Positions 53,990 through 62,736 of a stretch of DNA of 64,000 nt are shown piece after piece (the stretch's first letter is position 1; every line of letters begins with the position of its first letter). The translations under genes and the position numbers were made by a program. The notes beneath the pieces are model-generated. The model searched no databases and was not told the DNA's origin. It worked only from the letters and a program-made list of their open reading frames with translations. Origin of the DNA: Microbulbifer agarilyticus (lineage in GTDB: Bacteria; Pseudomonadota; Gammaproteobacteria; Pseudomonadales; Cellvibrionaceae); assembly GCF_001999945.1 (NCBI RefSeq), contig NZ_CP019650.1, positions 4,149,501 to 4,213,500 of the forward strand. Direction: 5' to 3'.

Positions 53990-55876
53990 ATGGCACAAGA
54001 TAACTTTTTACTTCAGACCGTGATTTTTCTCGGCGCCGCAGTGATTTCGGTACCGCTGGCCAAGCGCCTTGGTTTCGGCTCGGTGCTGGGCTACCTGGTG
54101 GCCGGCGTACTGATCGGCCCCTATGCCTTTGGCCTGGTTGGCGACACCAGCGACGAATTGCACTTTGCCGAATTCGGCGTTGCCCTGATGCTGTTTTTGA
54201 TCGGCCTGGAACTGCAACCCAGGAAACTATGGGCACTGCGCGGTGCGATTTTCGGCACCGGTGGCGCTCAGGTGCTGCTGACCGCATTGGCGGTCTCCGG
54301 GTTGGCCGTCGCCCTGTTTGGTTTTGACTGGCGCAGCGCCACCGCGGTCGGCCTGATCCTGGCGCTGTCTTCCACCGCCATCGTGCTGCAGTCCCTGTCG
54401 GAAAAAAATCTGCTGAAGACCGAGGGCGGGCGCAACGCGTTTAGTGTGCTGCTGTTTCAGGATATCGCGGTTATCCCCATTCTGGCCCTGCTGCCTTTGC
54501 TGGGGACGGTAGAGATTGCCCCCGACCCCGACGACCTTCAGGGCTGGAGCTACGCGTTCGCGGTGCTGGGCGCGGTGATTGGGCTGATCCTGGCGGGGCG
54601 CTATCTGCTGACGCCACTGCTGCGTATTGTGGTGGGCACCCGCACCCGCGAGCTGTTCACGGCCTGCGCACTGTTAATCGTACTGAGTGCCGCCGCACTG
54701 ATGAGCTGGCTGGAGCTGTCTCCAGCACTGGGTACCTTTATTGCCGGCGTGGTGCTGGCAGAGAGCGAGTTCCGCCACGAGCTGGAAGCGGATATCGAGC
54801 CGTTCAAGGGCTTGTTGCTCGGCCTCTTCTTCCTGGCAGTGGGCGCTACCCTGGATCTCGCACTGGTCATGCAAAAGCCACTGTTGCTGTTTGGCCTGTT
54901 GCTGCTGATGGTACTGGTGAAGTTCATCATTCTGTTCGCGCTGGCGCGCATTCGCGGCATGGCGAAAGGGGAGGACTGGCTGTTTGCACTGTCACTGGCA
55001 CAGGCCGGTGAGTTTGGTTTTGTATTGCTGGCTTACGCCAGCCAGAACCACGTGTTGCCCGCGGACGTCAGCAGTATTCTGATCGCGCTGATTGCACTGT
55101 CGATGGCATTGACCCCGCTGCTGCTACTGGCTTACGAGCAGCTGGTCCAACCGCGATTTTTCTCCGGTCCGCAGCTGCCGGATATTGCCGACAGTGGCCC
55201 GCATGACGACGGCTCGCCGGTAATCATTATTGGTTACGGCCGCTACGGCCAGATTGCCGGGCGCATGATCAACGCCTGTGGTTTCGAGACCACTCTGCTG
55301 GAGCACAATGCGGAACAGCTGGAGATGGTTCGCCGCTACGGTATCAAGGCCTACTATGGTGATGCATCCCGTGGCGACTTGCTGCACGCCGCCGGCGCCG
55401 ACAACGCCAAGCTGATCATCCTCACCCTGAGCGATCAGGCTGCCTCGCTGGATATCATCGCGCGCATCCAAAAGCACTTCCCGCACCTCACCATCCTTGC
55501 CCGTGCACGCAACCGCATGCACCAGTATGCGTTGATGGAAGCGGGCGTGAAGTATATCTACCGCGAGACCGTCGACAGTGCCATCGAAATCGGCGCGGGC
55601 GCGCTGCAACTGCTGGGACTGTCCAAACACCAGGCCCTGCGCGCGGCACGCAAATTCAAACAGCACGACCAGCGCATGCTGGAGTCGCTGTTCCCGTACT
55701 GGCGCGATGAATCTCAGCATATTGCCCAGACCAAGATCTATCGCGAACAGCTGTTGCAGGCACTGCAAGAAGACCGGCGCGATCCGGACCTGCACCTGGA
55801 TCACCACTGGGACGACGGCGATAGCAGTCAAAAGAAACAGAAGAAAGGAACCAAGGCGGTGCAGCCGGGGCTTTAA
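53990..55876 (+). CDS. Kef-type K+/H+ antiporter with RCK domain (CPA2)
   Basis: 628 residues. The membrane domain (about 1-380) contains GYLVAGVLIGPY, FLIGLELQPRKLW and ALSSTAIVLQSLSE. The NAD-binding TrkA-N/RCK domain begins about residue 407 (VIIIGYGRYGQIAGRMI, a GxGxxG loop) and includes YYGDASRGDLLHAAGA. KefB/KefC homologs are gated by glutathione and its conjugates and acidify the cytoplasm during electrophile attack. The GST genes about 6 kb away fit this, but gating by glutathione here is not proven. The C-terminal tail is basic (KKQKKGTKAV). Confidence 0.92.
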   Translation: MAQDNFLLQTVIFLGAAVISVPLAKRLGFGSVLGYLVAGVLIGPYAFGLVGDTSDELHFAEFGVALMLFLIGLELQPRKLWALRGAIFGTGGAQVLLTALAVSGLAVALFGFDWRSATAVGLILALSSTAIVLQSLSEKNLLKTEGGRNAFSVLLFQDIAVIPILALLPLLGTVEIAPDPDDLQGWSYAFAVLGAVIGLILAGRYLLTPLLRIVVGTRTRELFTACALLIVLSAAALMSWLELSPALGTFIAGVVLAESEFRHELEADIEPFKGLLLGLFFLAVGATLDLALVMQKPLLLFGLLLLMVLVKFIILFALARIRGMAKGEDWLFALSLAQAGEFGFVLLAYASQNHVLPADVSSILIALIALSMALTPLLLLAYEQLVQPRFFSGPQLPDIADSGPHDDGSPVIIIGYGRYGQIAGRMINACGFETTLLEHNAEQLEMVRRYGIKAYYGDASRGDLLHAAGADNAKLIILTLSDQAASLDIIARIQKHFPHLTILARARNRMHQYALMEAGVKYIYRETVDSAIEIGAGALQLLGLSKHQALRAARKFKQHDQRMLESLFPYWRDESQHIAQTKIYREQLLQALQEDRRDPDLHLDHHWDDGDSSQKKQKKGTKAVQPGL

Positions 55877-55948
55877 TACGGGAACTTATACCGGCGCAAC
55901 CGCTCTGAACGGGACTATTTCCTAAAAAATTAATAACGAGACTGCGTC

Positions 55949-56860
55949 GTGAAAAATCTATTTGCCCGTCTGCTGCTGTGTGGCGGGCTTGCCACGCTGA
56001 CAAGCTTCGCTTTTGCCCAAGCGGAAAGCTCCCCAGCTTCCGCGATCAAACCGTACACAATCAAAGGCTCGCAGGTGGTGGATATCCACTCGCAGGCCAA
56101 CGGCAAAGACTACGAACTGTTCATCAAGCTGCCGCGCTCTTTCCACCACACCGAGCAGCAATACCCGCTGGTGCTGGTCAACGACGCCGACTATGCGTTT
56201 CCATTGATCAGTAGCATCACCCGGCAACTGGGCGACCACGGCAAAAAGATTGAAGAAGTGGTGCTGGTGGGCGTGTCCTATTCCAAGGGCGATAACGGCG
56301 GGCTCAGCCGCACCCGCGATTACACACCGACCCCATCGCCCTATGAAAAAGGTGGCCACTCCGATGCCGCGCGTCGGGCCTCCGGTCAATCGGCGAAATA
56401 CATCCGCTTTCTCGCCGATGAGGTGCTCCCCTATCTCAGCGAGCACTACCGTATCCACCCGCACAAAAAGATTTTTGTGGGGCACTCCTTCGGTGGCCTG
56501 CTCGGCGCATCAATTCTGTTCGACCAGCCCGAAGCGTTCGACTACTACATCCTTGGCAGCCCATCCCTGTGGTATGACAACAAGGTGATCTTTGAAGTCG
56601 AATCCCGCTATGCCAAGCAGCACAAGACACTGGATGCACAGGTAATGATGGTGATCGGCGAATACGAAAACGGTAAACCCCACAGCCATTTCACCATGGT
56701 TGACGATATGCTGGCATTTGAACAGAAATTGGAATCGCGGGATTACGCAGGTCTTGCCGTCACAACCAAGGTGGTACCGGAGGAGTACCACGTGAGTGTG
56801 TTTCCGACACTGATTACCGATGGGTTGCTGTGGGCAATTCCCAGATCAACACCGCAATAA
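55949..56860 (+). CDS. Secreted alpha/beta-hydrolase, esterase D/Fes-like
   Basis: 303 residues with a signal peptide (about 1-24, core LLLCGGLATLTSFAFA). The nucleophile is Ser180 in FVGHSFGGLLG, and GSPSLWYDNK is typical of the IroE/Fes/esterase D-like group. Likely acid and base residues lie in the last third (a Glu or Asp near IGEYENG, and His in EEYHVSV). It could hydrolyse ester bonds in siderophores or other extracellular esters; no siderophore genes are adjacent. GTG 55949 is the start. It is convergent with the SDR gene with only about 19 bases between stops. Confidence 0.85.
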   Translation: MKNLFARLLLCGGLATLTSFAFAQAESSPASAIKPYTIKGSQVVDIHSQANGKDYELFIKLPRSFHHTEQQYPLVLVNDADYAFPLISSITRQLGDHGKKIEEVVLVGVSYSKGDNGGLSRTRDYTPTPSPYEKGGHSDAARRASGQSAKYIRFLADEVLPYLSEHYRIHPHKKIFVGHSFGGLLGASILFDQPEAFDYYILGSPSLWYDNKVIFEVESRYAKQHKTLDAQVMMVIGEYENGKPHSHFTMVDDMLAFEQKLESRDYAGLAVTTKVVPEEYHVSVFPTLITDGLLWAIPRSTPQ

Positions 56861-56879
56861 TTTCGGTATTTTTTGCGGG

Positions 56880-57683
56880 CTATTTCTTTTTCGGGGAAGC
56901 AGTACTGCCCGCCAGAATGCCACCATCGACCATCAGTTCGGTGCCGGTGACGTATTTGGATTCGTCCGATGCGAGATACAGCGCGGCATAGGCCACATCC
57001 ATCGGTTCGCCCATGGTGCGTAGTGGAATATCTGCCGCGATTTTCTCGATAGCCTCCTCGCGCTCAGCCCCCTGGCCCAAAATCGAATCCCACAGCGGCG
57101 TGAGGATGGCGCCGGGGTGAATGGAATTACAACGAATGCGATACCCCTGTTGCGCGCAATACAGGGCGACCGATTTGGTGTGGTTGCGAATCGCGGCCTT
57201 GCTCGACGCATAAGCCGCTGCGCCGGGAATACCGACATTCCCCGAGCGGGAAGACAGGTTAACAATACTGCCGTGCGCTGCCTGTTGCATCAGCTTGATC
57301 GCCGCCCGGCAACCCATTGCCACCCCCTCCACGTTGACCTGATGGATTTTCTGCCAGCTCGGTAGATTGAAGTTCTCCGGATCAAAGGGGCCTTCTGTTT
57401 CCATAAAGCCGGTAATACCGGCATTGTTGACCAGAATATCCAGCCGGCCGAACTGTTGCTCAATGGAGCTGGAAATCGAATCCCACTGGGACTCTTCGGC
57501 AACATCCAGATGCATATAGTGCGCCGCACCGCCGATTTCCGAACAGACCACCTGGCCCTGGGTATCGTCGATATCGCTGAGAATGACCGTTGCGCCTTCT
57601 TGTGCAAATAACTCGGCAACCGCGCGCCCAATACCCTTGGCAGCACCGGTAACCAGCGCGACTTTATTTTCCAGTCGATGCAT
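56880..57683 (-). CDS. Short-chain dehydrogenase/reductase
   Basis: A 267-residue classical SDR. TGAAKGIG (12-19) is the cofactor loop, NNAG (86-89) follows, and the catalytic Ser144 or Ser145 (NLSSR), Tyr158 and Lys162 (YASSK) are all present. The Asp at the end of strand 2 (LSDIDD) suggests NAD(H) preference. It starts right after the cytochrome gene; ATG 57683 gives the natural N-terminus, although TTG 57701 directly after the upstream stop is possible. It is the last gene of a minus-strand operon with a GMC dehydrogenase and a triheme cytochrome, so it probably acts on the same sugar or alcohol. Confidence 0.92.
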   Translation of the reverse strand: MHRLENKVALVTGAAKGIGRAVAELFAQEGATVILSDIDDTQGQVVCSEIGGAAHYMHLDVAEESQWDSISSSIEQQFGRLDILVNNAGITGFMETEGPFDPENFNLPSWQKIHQVNVEGVAMGCRAAIKLMQQAAHGSIVNLSSRSGNVGIPGAAAYASSKAAIRNHTKSVALYCAQQGYRIRCNSIHPGAILTPLWDSILGQGAEREEAIEKIAADIPLRTMGEPMDVAYAALYLASDESKYVTGTELMVDGGILAGSTASPKKK

Positions 57684-57701
57684 TTCCTGCGACCCCAACA
57701 A

Positions 57702-59036
57702 TCAGTTATTCGGTTCCCTTGTTTGCCGGGGAGGGACGGCAAACTGCGCGCGCAAATAATCCACCAGTCTCTTTAGTTGCTCTTCATCCATTTTGTCGGC
57801 GAAGCCGGGCATCATTTTTTCTTCGCCATCAATGGTGCGGCTAATACCCTCCAGTATTGCCTGACGCAAATTGTGATCGTCTTTCGCACCAACGGTGGAG
57901 TTCTGGATCAGTGATGGATAGTAGCCATCCTTGCTGCCGGTTCCGTCCACGCCATGACAGGTCGCGCAAAACCCCAGGTACAGTCGTGCACCGTCGGCTT
58001 TTTTTCTCGGGTCTATGTCCCGTGACAACGGGTTACCGCGCAGGATGACCACATCGGTGGCGGGGTTGCCGAGACTCTGTCGCGGCATTCTGACTCTGCC
58101 GCGGACCGGTGGGATGTCCTGCAGGTATGTCACTATTGCGGCTATGTCACTGTCGTGCATGTTGGCGAGGCTGTTTTCGATGGCTTCCGCCATGGAGCCA
58201 CCGGCCTGAGCCAGACGATTCACATGCCCGGTTTGTAGGTACTCGGTGAGCTGCTCGGCAGTCCACTTGCCAATACCGCCGATTGGATCCGGCGTAATGT
58301 TGTACGCCTCCCAACCATCCAGCACTGGGCCACCGGCGAGGAATCCTTTTTTTGTTTCGTCAAACGCTTTTGCCTGGAAAACCAGGCCGCGGGGGGTGTG
58401 GCACTCACCGCAATGTGCAGGCCCCTGTACGAGGTAAGCGCCGCGGTTCCATGCATCACTTTTCTGTGGGTTCGGTTCAAACGGTTTGTTGGGCGTAAAC
58501 AACAAATTCCAAAAATAGAGCGGCCAGCGCGCACTGAGCAATTGCGGAATTTTATTCGCTGGAGGTCTTTCGTGTACCGGCGCGACACCGAACAGGAAAT
58601 AGGCATACAGCGCCTTGATATCCTCATCGGTGATCTTGGCATAGGAAACATAGGGCATTGCCGGGTACAGGTTGCGCCCGTCCTTGCCGATGCCTTCGCG
58701 CAGCGCTCGTTCGAATTCCTGTAGGGTCCAGCCGCCGATACCGGTGGCAATATCCGACGTGATATTACTCGAGTACAGCGTTCCCAACAGCGGCACATGC
58801 ATTGCCCGCCCACCCGCATAGACGGACCCACCCTCTGCGGTGTGGCAGGCTTTGCAATCAGCGGCAACGGACAGGTAACGCCCTTTCTCAATCAGATCGG
58901 CGCGATTCAACTCTTTATTGACCGAGGCCGCCGCGGCTTCATCCCAGATATCTTGCGCGAGCGCATGCCAGGCGGCGAACAGACTGCCCACGAGGACGAT
59001 AAGGAATGAATAGAGCCAGAGGGAGCTGCGGACCAT
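57702..59036 (-). CDS. Triheme cytochrome c subunit of membrane-bound FAD dehydrogenase
   Basis: 444 residues. An N-terminal signal or anchor helix (about 7-27) is followed by three CxxCH heme sites: CKACH (61-65), CGECH (209-213) and CATCH (357-361). Probable axial Met residues occur in each domain (for example LYPAMPY and KMMPGFADKM). This is the architecture of gluconate 2-dehydrogenase, sorbitol dehydrogenase and FAD-glucose dehydrogenase cytochrome subunits. They pass electrons from the FAD subunit to ubiquinone in the inner membrane, facing the periplasm. It is encoded six bases after the GMC gene. Confidence 0.93.
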   Translation of the reverse strand: MVRSSLWLYSFLIVLVGSLFAAWHALAQDIWDEAAAASVNKELNRADLIEKGRYLSVAADCKACHTAEGGSVYAGGRAMHVPLLGTLYSSNITSDIATGIGGWTLQEFERALREGIGKDGRNLYPAMPYVSYAKITDEDIKALYAYFLFGVAPVHERPPANKIPQLLSARWPLYFWNLLFTPNKPFEPNPQKSDAWNRGAYLVQGPAHCGECHTPRGLVFQAKAFDETKKGFLAGGPVLDGWEAYNITPDPIGGIGKWTAEQLTEYLQTGHVNRLAQAGGSMAEAIENSLANMHDSDIAAIVTYLQDIPPVRGRVRMPRQSLGNPATDVVILRGNPLSRDIDPRKKADGARLYLGFCATCHGVDGTGSKDGYYPSLIQNSTVGAKDDHNLRQAILEGISRTIDGEEKMMPGFADKMDEEQLKRLVDYLRAQFAVPPRQTREPNN

Positions 59037-59042
59037 CGCGGC

Positions 59043-60650
59043 TTAGCCCTCCCTGAGCAGAGTATCTGCCAGGCGCAGGGCAAGCGCGGCAATCGTGAGC
59101 GTAACGTTAACGGTACCCACGGAAGGCATCACCGAGCTGCCCGCAACAAACAGGTTGGGATGATCGAAGGTCCGACAGTCCTTGTCGACAACCGAGTCCG
59201 CCGCACTGCTGCCCATAATTGTGGTGCCAGTGATGTGATTGTTCGGCGCAAAGGCATCGGCGAAAGTCACTTCGGTACCGCCCATCAGCTTGGCAATTTC
59301 GGCGTAGTGTTCACGGGTGTGCGCAGCACTTTTCACCACATAGTCATCAATCGCGTAGGTGATTTCCGGGCGCGGTATACCGCTGGCGTCTTTTTCGGTG
59401 CTACTGGGTTGGATACGGTTTTGCGGCTGCGGCAGAATTTCGTGGAAGCTGTTGAACTCCACATAGGTGGCGGCGCGCTCTCGCAGTTGTTCGGTGAGAT
59501 CGAGTACACCCACCGGTTCGGAAATTTTCAGCACGGCTTCGGTCGCTTTGTGTACTGCGGAGCTGTTCGAAAGATGCAGTTTTTTGCCGGCGTATTCGCT
59601 GCGAAATGCGCCGTCGCGAAAGCCAATAACCGAGGTCATTTCCTGGGGGCCACGACCCGGCCACAATCGCTCATCCGCGTAGAAGTGCACCCCGGTACCT
59701 GGGTGATCCATCAGATTGCGCCCCACCATATCGGACCGATTACCGATTCCATCCGGATGGTTGCGCGCTTCGGACATCAGCATAAGTTTTGGTGTTTCGA
59801 TACCGTTCGCCGCAAGCACAAATTTTTTGCCAGTTACGCGGTGACTTTCGCCGCGGGGGTCTTTGTATTCGGCAGCGACGATGCGATCGCCCTCGGTAAT
59901 CAAGCGGTTAACCACAGCACTATCAATCAACTCCGCGCCATTGTCCTCGGCTTTTTCCACATGAACGATGCCGTTATACATGGCGCCAATCGGGCAGATC
60001 GGCATGCAGTTATTGTTGCCACAGCAGGTTGGCCGGCCATCGTAAGGGCGGCTGTTGCGCGCCACTGGTTCGGTAACCACTTGCCAGGCAGGATTGTGTC
60101 GGTTCATACGCGTTTTGAGCCGCGCATCGTTATAGGAGAGGGGCAGCGGCTGCATCGGGTAGGCGGCACTGCGGGGTGAACCCAGCTCTTCATCTTTGGG
60201 GCCCCACACACCGAGTTCCTGTTCGGCGCGGTAGTACCAGGGCTCCAGGTCACTGTATTCAATCGGCCAGTCGCGGCCAACGCCATACAGGCTTTTCAAC
60301 TTGAAATCATTCGGCAGAAATCGCCAGCAGGAAGCCGCCCAGTGCCAGGTAGTGCCGCCCACTGCGCGAATATATTGCTGATTGAATTTGTGACTGCCCT
60401 TAAAGATCAGGTAGTTGTTGGCGAACTCACCGTACTCCGGATGGGGCGCCCAGGGAGGGGACCGATAGGCGGCCATAAAGTCGGTTTTATCCAGCTGGTT
60501 GCGAAAGCGTTCTACCGTACGCCAGCGCGCAACTCGCGGCCCCGCCTCGAGGATGAGTACGGATTTCCCGGCCCTTGCCAGCTCGTTGGCCACCAGTGCA
60601 CCGGCCACCCCCGAACCAATTACCACATACTCCGCATCCCTGCTCGCCAA
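59043..60650 (-). CDS. GMC-type FAD dehydrogenase catalytic subunit
   Basis: About 535 residues. The FAD-binding loop is YVVIGSGVAGALVANELARAG near the N-terminus, and the GMC C-terminal region has HITGTTIMGS with the active-site His and NLFVAGSSVMPSVG. A cysteine cluster CCGNNNCMPIC matches the spacing of the 3Fe-4S ligands in bacterial FAD-glucose dehydrogenases (Cys-x4-Cys-x3-Cys), so an iron-sulfur relay to the cytochrome is expected. The likely start is TTG 60650 behind GAGGG, just inside the end of the small-subunit gene; a frame up to 60692 is less likely. The substrate is probably a sugar, sugar acid or polyol. Confidence 0.92.
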   Translation of the reverse strand: MASRDAEYVVIGSGVAGALVANELARAGKSVLILEAGPRVARWRTVERFRNQLDKTDFMAAYRSPPWAPHPEYGEFANNYLIFKGSHKFNQQYIRAVGGTTWHWAASCWRFLPNDFKLKSLYGVGRDWPIEYSDLEPWYYRAEQELGVWGPKDEELGSPRSAAYPMQPLPLSYNDARLKTRMNRHNPAWQVVTEPVARNSRPYDGRPTCCGNNNCMPICPIGAMYNGIVHVEKAEDNGAELIDSAVVNRLITEGDRIVAAEYKDPRGESHRVTGKKFVLAANGIETPKLMLMSEARNHPDGIGNRSDMVGRNLMDHPGTGVHFYADERLWPGRGPQEMTSVIGFRDGAFRSEYAGKKLHLSNSSAVHKATEAVLKISEPVGVLDLTEQLRERAATYVEFNSFHEILPQPQNRIQPSSTEKDASGIPRPEITYAIDDYVVKSAAHTREHYAEIAKLMGGTEVTFADAFAPNNHITGTTIMGSSAADSVVDKDCRTFDHPNLFVAGSSVMPSVGTVNVTLTIAALALRLADTLLREG

Positions 60651-60652
60651 AT

Positions 60653-61195
60653 CTAGACCCTCTTGAATTTCAGCTGCGGGGCCCGCGCCCAATCGCCGGG
60701 TTTACCGGTGCAATAGCTGGGCACGGGGAGGGCATCCGAGGTAAGCCGATACATCAGTGCGCGCTCATAGGTGACCAGCGTTGTGCCGACAGTACCGAGA
60801 AACCAGGCCGCGACAATCAGCTTCGCTACCGGTGAATGGCGTTCGGCTTCACCAGGTTCGTCAGGCAGCAAATCGAGCTGCTGCGCAAAGCTCGGGTACT
60901 GATCATTGAGTGCGACCAGCAAACGCGCCGCCACTCTTCTGTCTAACGGGGTGTCGATTGGCAGCGGATGGAACAGCTTCTGTGACACAGAAAAGAACTT
61001 TTCCAGGCGGTGTAAGGCGCTTTCCGTCCTGTCCGGCAATCGCTCCGACTGTGAGAAAACCGGTGCCACACTGCCACCGACAAGACTGGCGCCCAATACA
61101 AGTTGGTGGCGGACGAATGTGCGCCGGGCGAGGCAGTTCGGCTCGCCACCCGCAGCCCCCCGTGCTCGCTCATCTTTGCCGTTATCAGCGCCCAC
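60653..61195 (-). CDS. Small (gamma/hitch-hiker) subunit of FAD dehydrogenase, Tat-type signal
   Basis: 180 residues. The N-terminus has a twin-arginine-like signal (RRTFVRHQLVLGASLVGG, about 24-41). The rest resembles the gluconate 2-dehydrogenase subunit 3/sorbitol dehydrogenase small subunit family, with helical segments and a late VAAWFLGTVGTTLVTYERALMY. These subunits help fold the catalytic subunit and carry it across the membrane by the Tat route. It is the first gene of the operon. The first residues before the RR motif are Gly/Glu-rich, so the start could lie a little further downstream. Confidence 0.82.
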   Translation of the reverse strand: MGADNGKDERARGAAGGEPNCLARRTFVRHQLVLGASLVGGSVAPVFSQSERLPDRTESALHRLEKFFSVSQKLFHPLPIDTPLDRRVAARLLVALNDQYPSFAQQLDLLPDEPGEAERHSPVAKLIVAAWFLGTVGTTLVTYERALMYRLTSDALPVPSYCTGKPGDWARAPQLKFKRV

Positions 61196-61358
61196 ACCGC
61201 CCTCACAGACTAACTCGCCATCCGTTACTGGCAGTATAGATAAGGCTGAGAGTGCGCCGTCGGAAAGAACAATTACCCTGTTTCAAAGAAAAACGGAGAA
61301 CACTGGGTTATGGATCGATAGCAACTCGAAGTCACCAAGGCAGGCTGCGCGGTGCGCA

Positions 61359-61889
61359 TCAAGGTGCCTGCTCGACAAAAATCAGTGAACGGGTATCGAA
61401 GCCAAGGGATTCTGCGCGCTCAACAAACCGCTGCTTAATGGCCTCATCCACAGTGGGCGTACGCGACAACAACCAGAGATAGGAACGGCTTGGACCCGCA
61501 ACCATTGCGTAGCGATAATCCTTATCCAGGTCGAATATGATGTAGGACCCGTAGAAGGGACCGAAGAAAGAGACCTTCAGGTGACCCACGTTGGGCGCGC
61601 CGACAAAATATGCCTTGCCCTCCGCCTGCTGCCATTTGCCCTTTTCAGCATCGAACCCGCGGTTGACCACTCTGACACCGCCATCGTCCCGCATGCTGTA
61701 CTCTGCAGTCACACGGCTCAAGCCCCGCTCAAATGAGTGGTCAAGCCGTGCGATCTCATACCACTTGCCCAGATAGAGTTCGAGACGGAAGTTGTCCACA
61801 GGAGTCACACCCTGGGGTATGCCCGTACAGGCCGCATGCAAAATAGTGGCGAATACGAGTAATGAAACAGCGAGCTTCCTCAACAGCAT
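61359..61889 (-). CDS. blc: Outer-membrane lipocalin Blc-like lipoprotein
   Basis: 176 residues. The lipoprotein signal ends at Cys21 (LHAAC). The lipocalin opening YLGKWYEIARLDHSFERGL carries the G-x-W signature, and the sequence continues with VTAEYSM, FGPFYGSYIIFDLDKDYRYAMVAGPSRSYLWLLSRTP and a final helix. This closely matches bacterial lipocalin (Blc), which binds lysophospholipids or fatty acids at the outer membrane and is induced by membrane stress. It stands alone on the minus strand. Confidence 0.93.
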   Translation of the reverse strand: MLLRKLAVSLLVFATILHAACTGIPQGVTPVDNFRLELYLGKWYEIARLDHSFERGLSRVTAEYSMRDDGGVRVVNRGFDAEKGKWQQAEGKAYFVGAPNVGHLKVSFFGPFYGSYIIFDLDKDYRYAMVAGPSRSYLWLLSRTPTVDEAIKQRFVERAESLGFDTRSLIFVEQAP

Positions 61890-62115
61890 GTGGCAACCCT
61901 CCGCGCGCGACCGCTCAATAATTCGTGTCTCTTAGTTCACCCTAGCTCAGTAAACAGGCCATTTCTCTGGCCGCTTTACCCGTATACATCTCGCGGAAGA
62001 CCCTCTTTGGACCAAAGGTTCGCCGAGACTAGACTACCGGGCACCTCGACCCGGCCAGCCGAGCGTATATCCATTGTTCTCAGCGGCCACGTCGATTTAT
62101 TGCGGAGGTTTAACT

Positions 62116-62655
62116 ATGCAATCGGTAAACGCTGTACTCACCAAGTTCTTTTTCGCACCTCTTATGCTCACCGCACTGGCGTGCATGCCCCTGAAAGCAG
62201 ATGAAAGCAAGACGATCGCGGAGAACGCCGCGAATGCTGAGGCATTGTCCACGCTCGTTGCCGCAGTTCAGGCTGCCGAGTTGGTTGACACGCTAAAAGG
62301 CGACGGCCCATTTACGGTGTTTGCCCCCACCAACGATGCCTTCGCCGCGCTACCCGCGGGTACCGTGGAAATGTTGTTGAAGCCAGAAAACAAAGACAAA
62401 CTGAAAAAAATCCTCACTTATCATGTGGTCCCCAGTAAAGCCACTGCGGAAATGGTGGTGGGACTGATTAAGCAAGGCGGTGGCCATGCGAAAGTGAAGA
62501 CGGTGGAAGGTGACGAGCTCACCCTGAAAATGATGGGTGACAAAGTCACCGTAACCGATGCAAAAGGCAATACCGTAAACGTTGTTCAGGCGGACATCAT
62601 GAATTCAAATGGTGTGGTGCATGTGATCGATGGTGTATTGATGCCGAGCAAGTAA
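62116..62655 (+). CDS. Secreted fasciclin (FAS1) domain protein
   Basis: 179 residues. A signal peptide (about 1-28, core APLMLTALACMPLKA) is followed by one fasciclin domain (about 35-178). The H1 box FTVFAPTNDAFAALP and the H2 box NGVVHVIDGVLMPS are both intact, with YHVVPS between. FAS1 proteins mediate surface or cell-cell contact, though the partner is unknown. The Cys in the signal might suggest a lipoprotein, but the lipobox is poor (LTALACM). GGAGG lies seven bases before ATG 62116; an ORF from 62074 is longer but lacks it. Confidence 0.9.
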   Translation: MQSVNAVLTKFFFAPLMLTALACMPLKADESKTIAENAANAEALSTLVAAVQAAELVDTLKGDGPFTVFAPTNDAFAALPAGTVEMLLKPENKDKLKKILTYHVVPSKATAEMVVGLIKQGGGHAKVKTVEGDELTLKMMGDKVTVTDAKGNTVNVVQADIMNSNGVVHVIDGVLMPSK

Positions 62656-62685
62656 TTACTTCGACATCGACGAATGGTAAAAGTG

Positions 62686-62716
62686 AAAACGGCAGCGCAA
62701 ATAGCGCTGCCGTTTT
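62686..62716. terminator. Bidirectional terminator after fasciclin gene
   Basis: AAAACGGCAGCGC-AAATA-GCGCTGCCGTTTT, a 13-bp perfect stem, then CTTTT. Serves the fasciclin gene (+) and the convergent hydrolase-like gene (-). Confidence 0.9.
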
Positions 62717-62736
62717 CTTTTGTGTGGAATCGAGGC

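Noticed and set aside
59160..60179. 339-codon open frame opposite the GMC subunit
   Set aside because: Antisense to a gene with FAD and Fe-S motifs; low-complexity translation.
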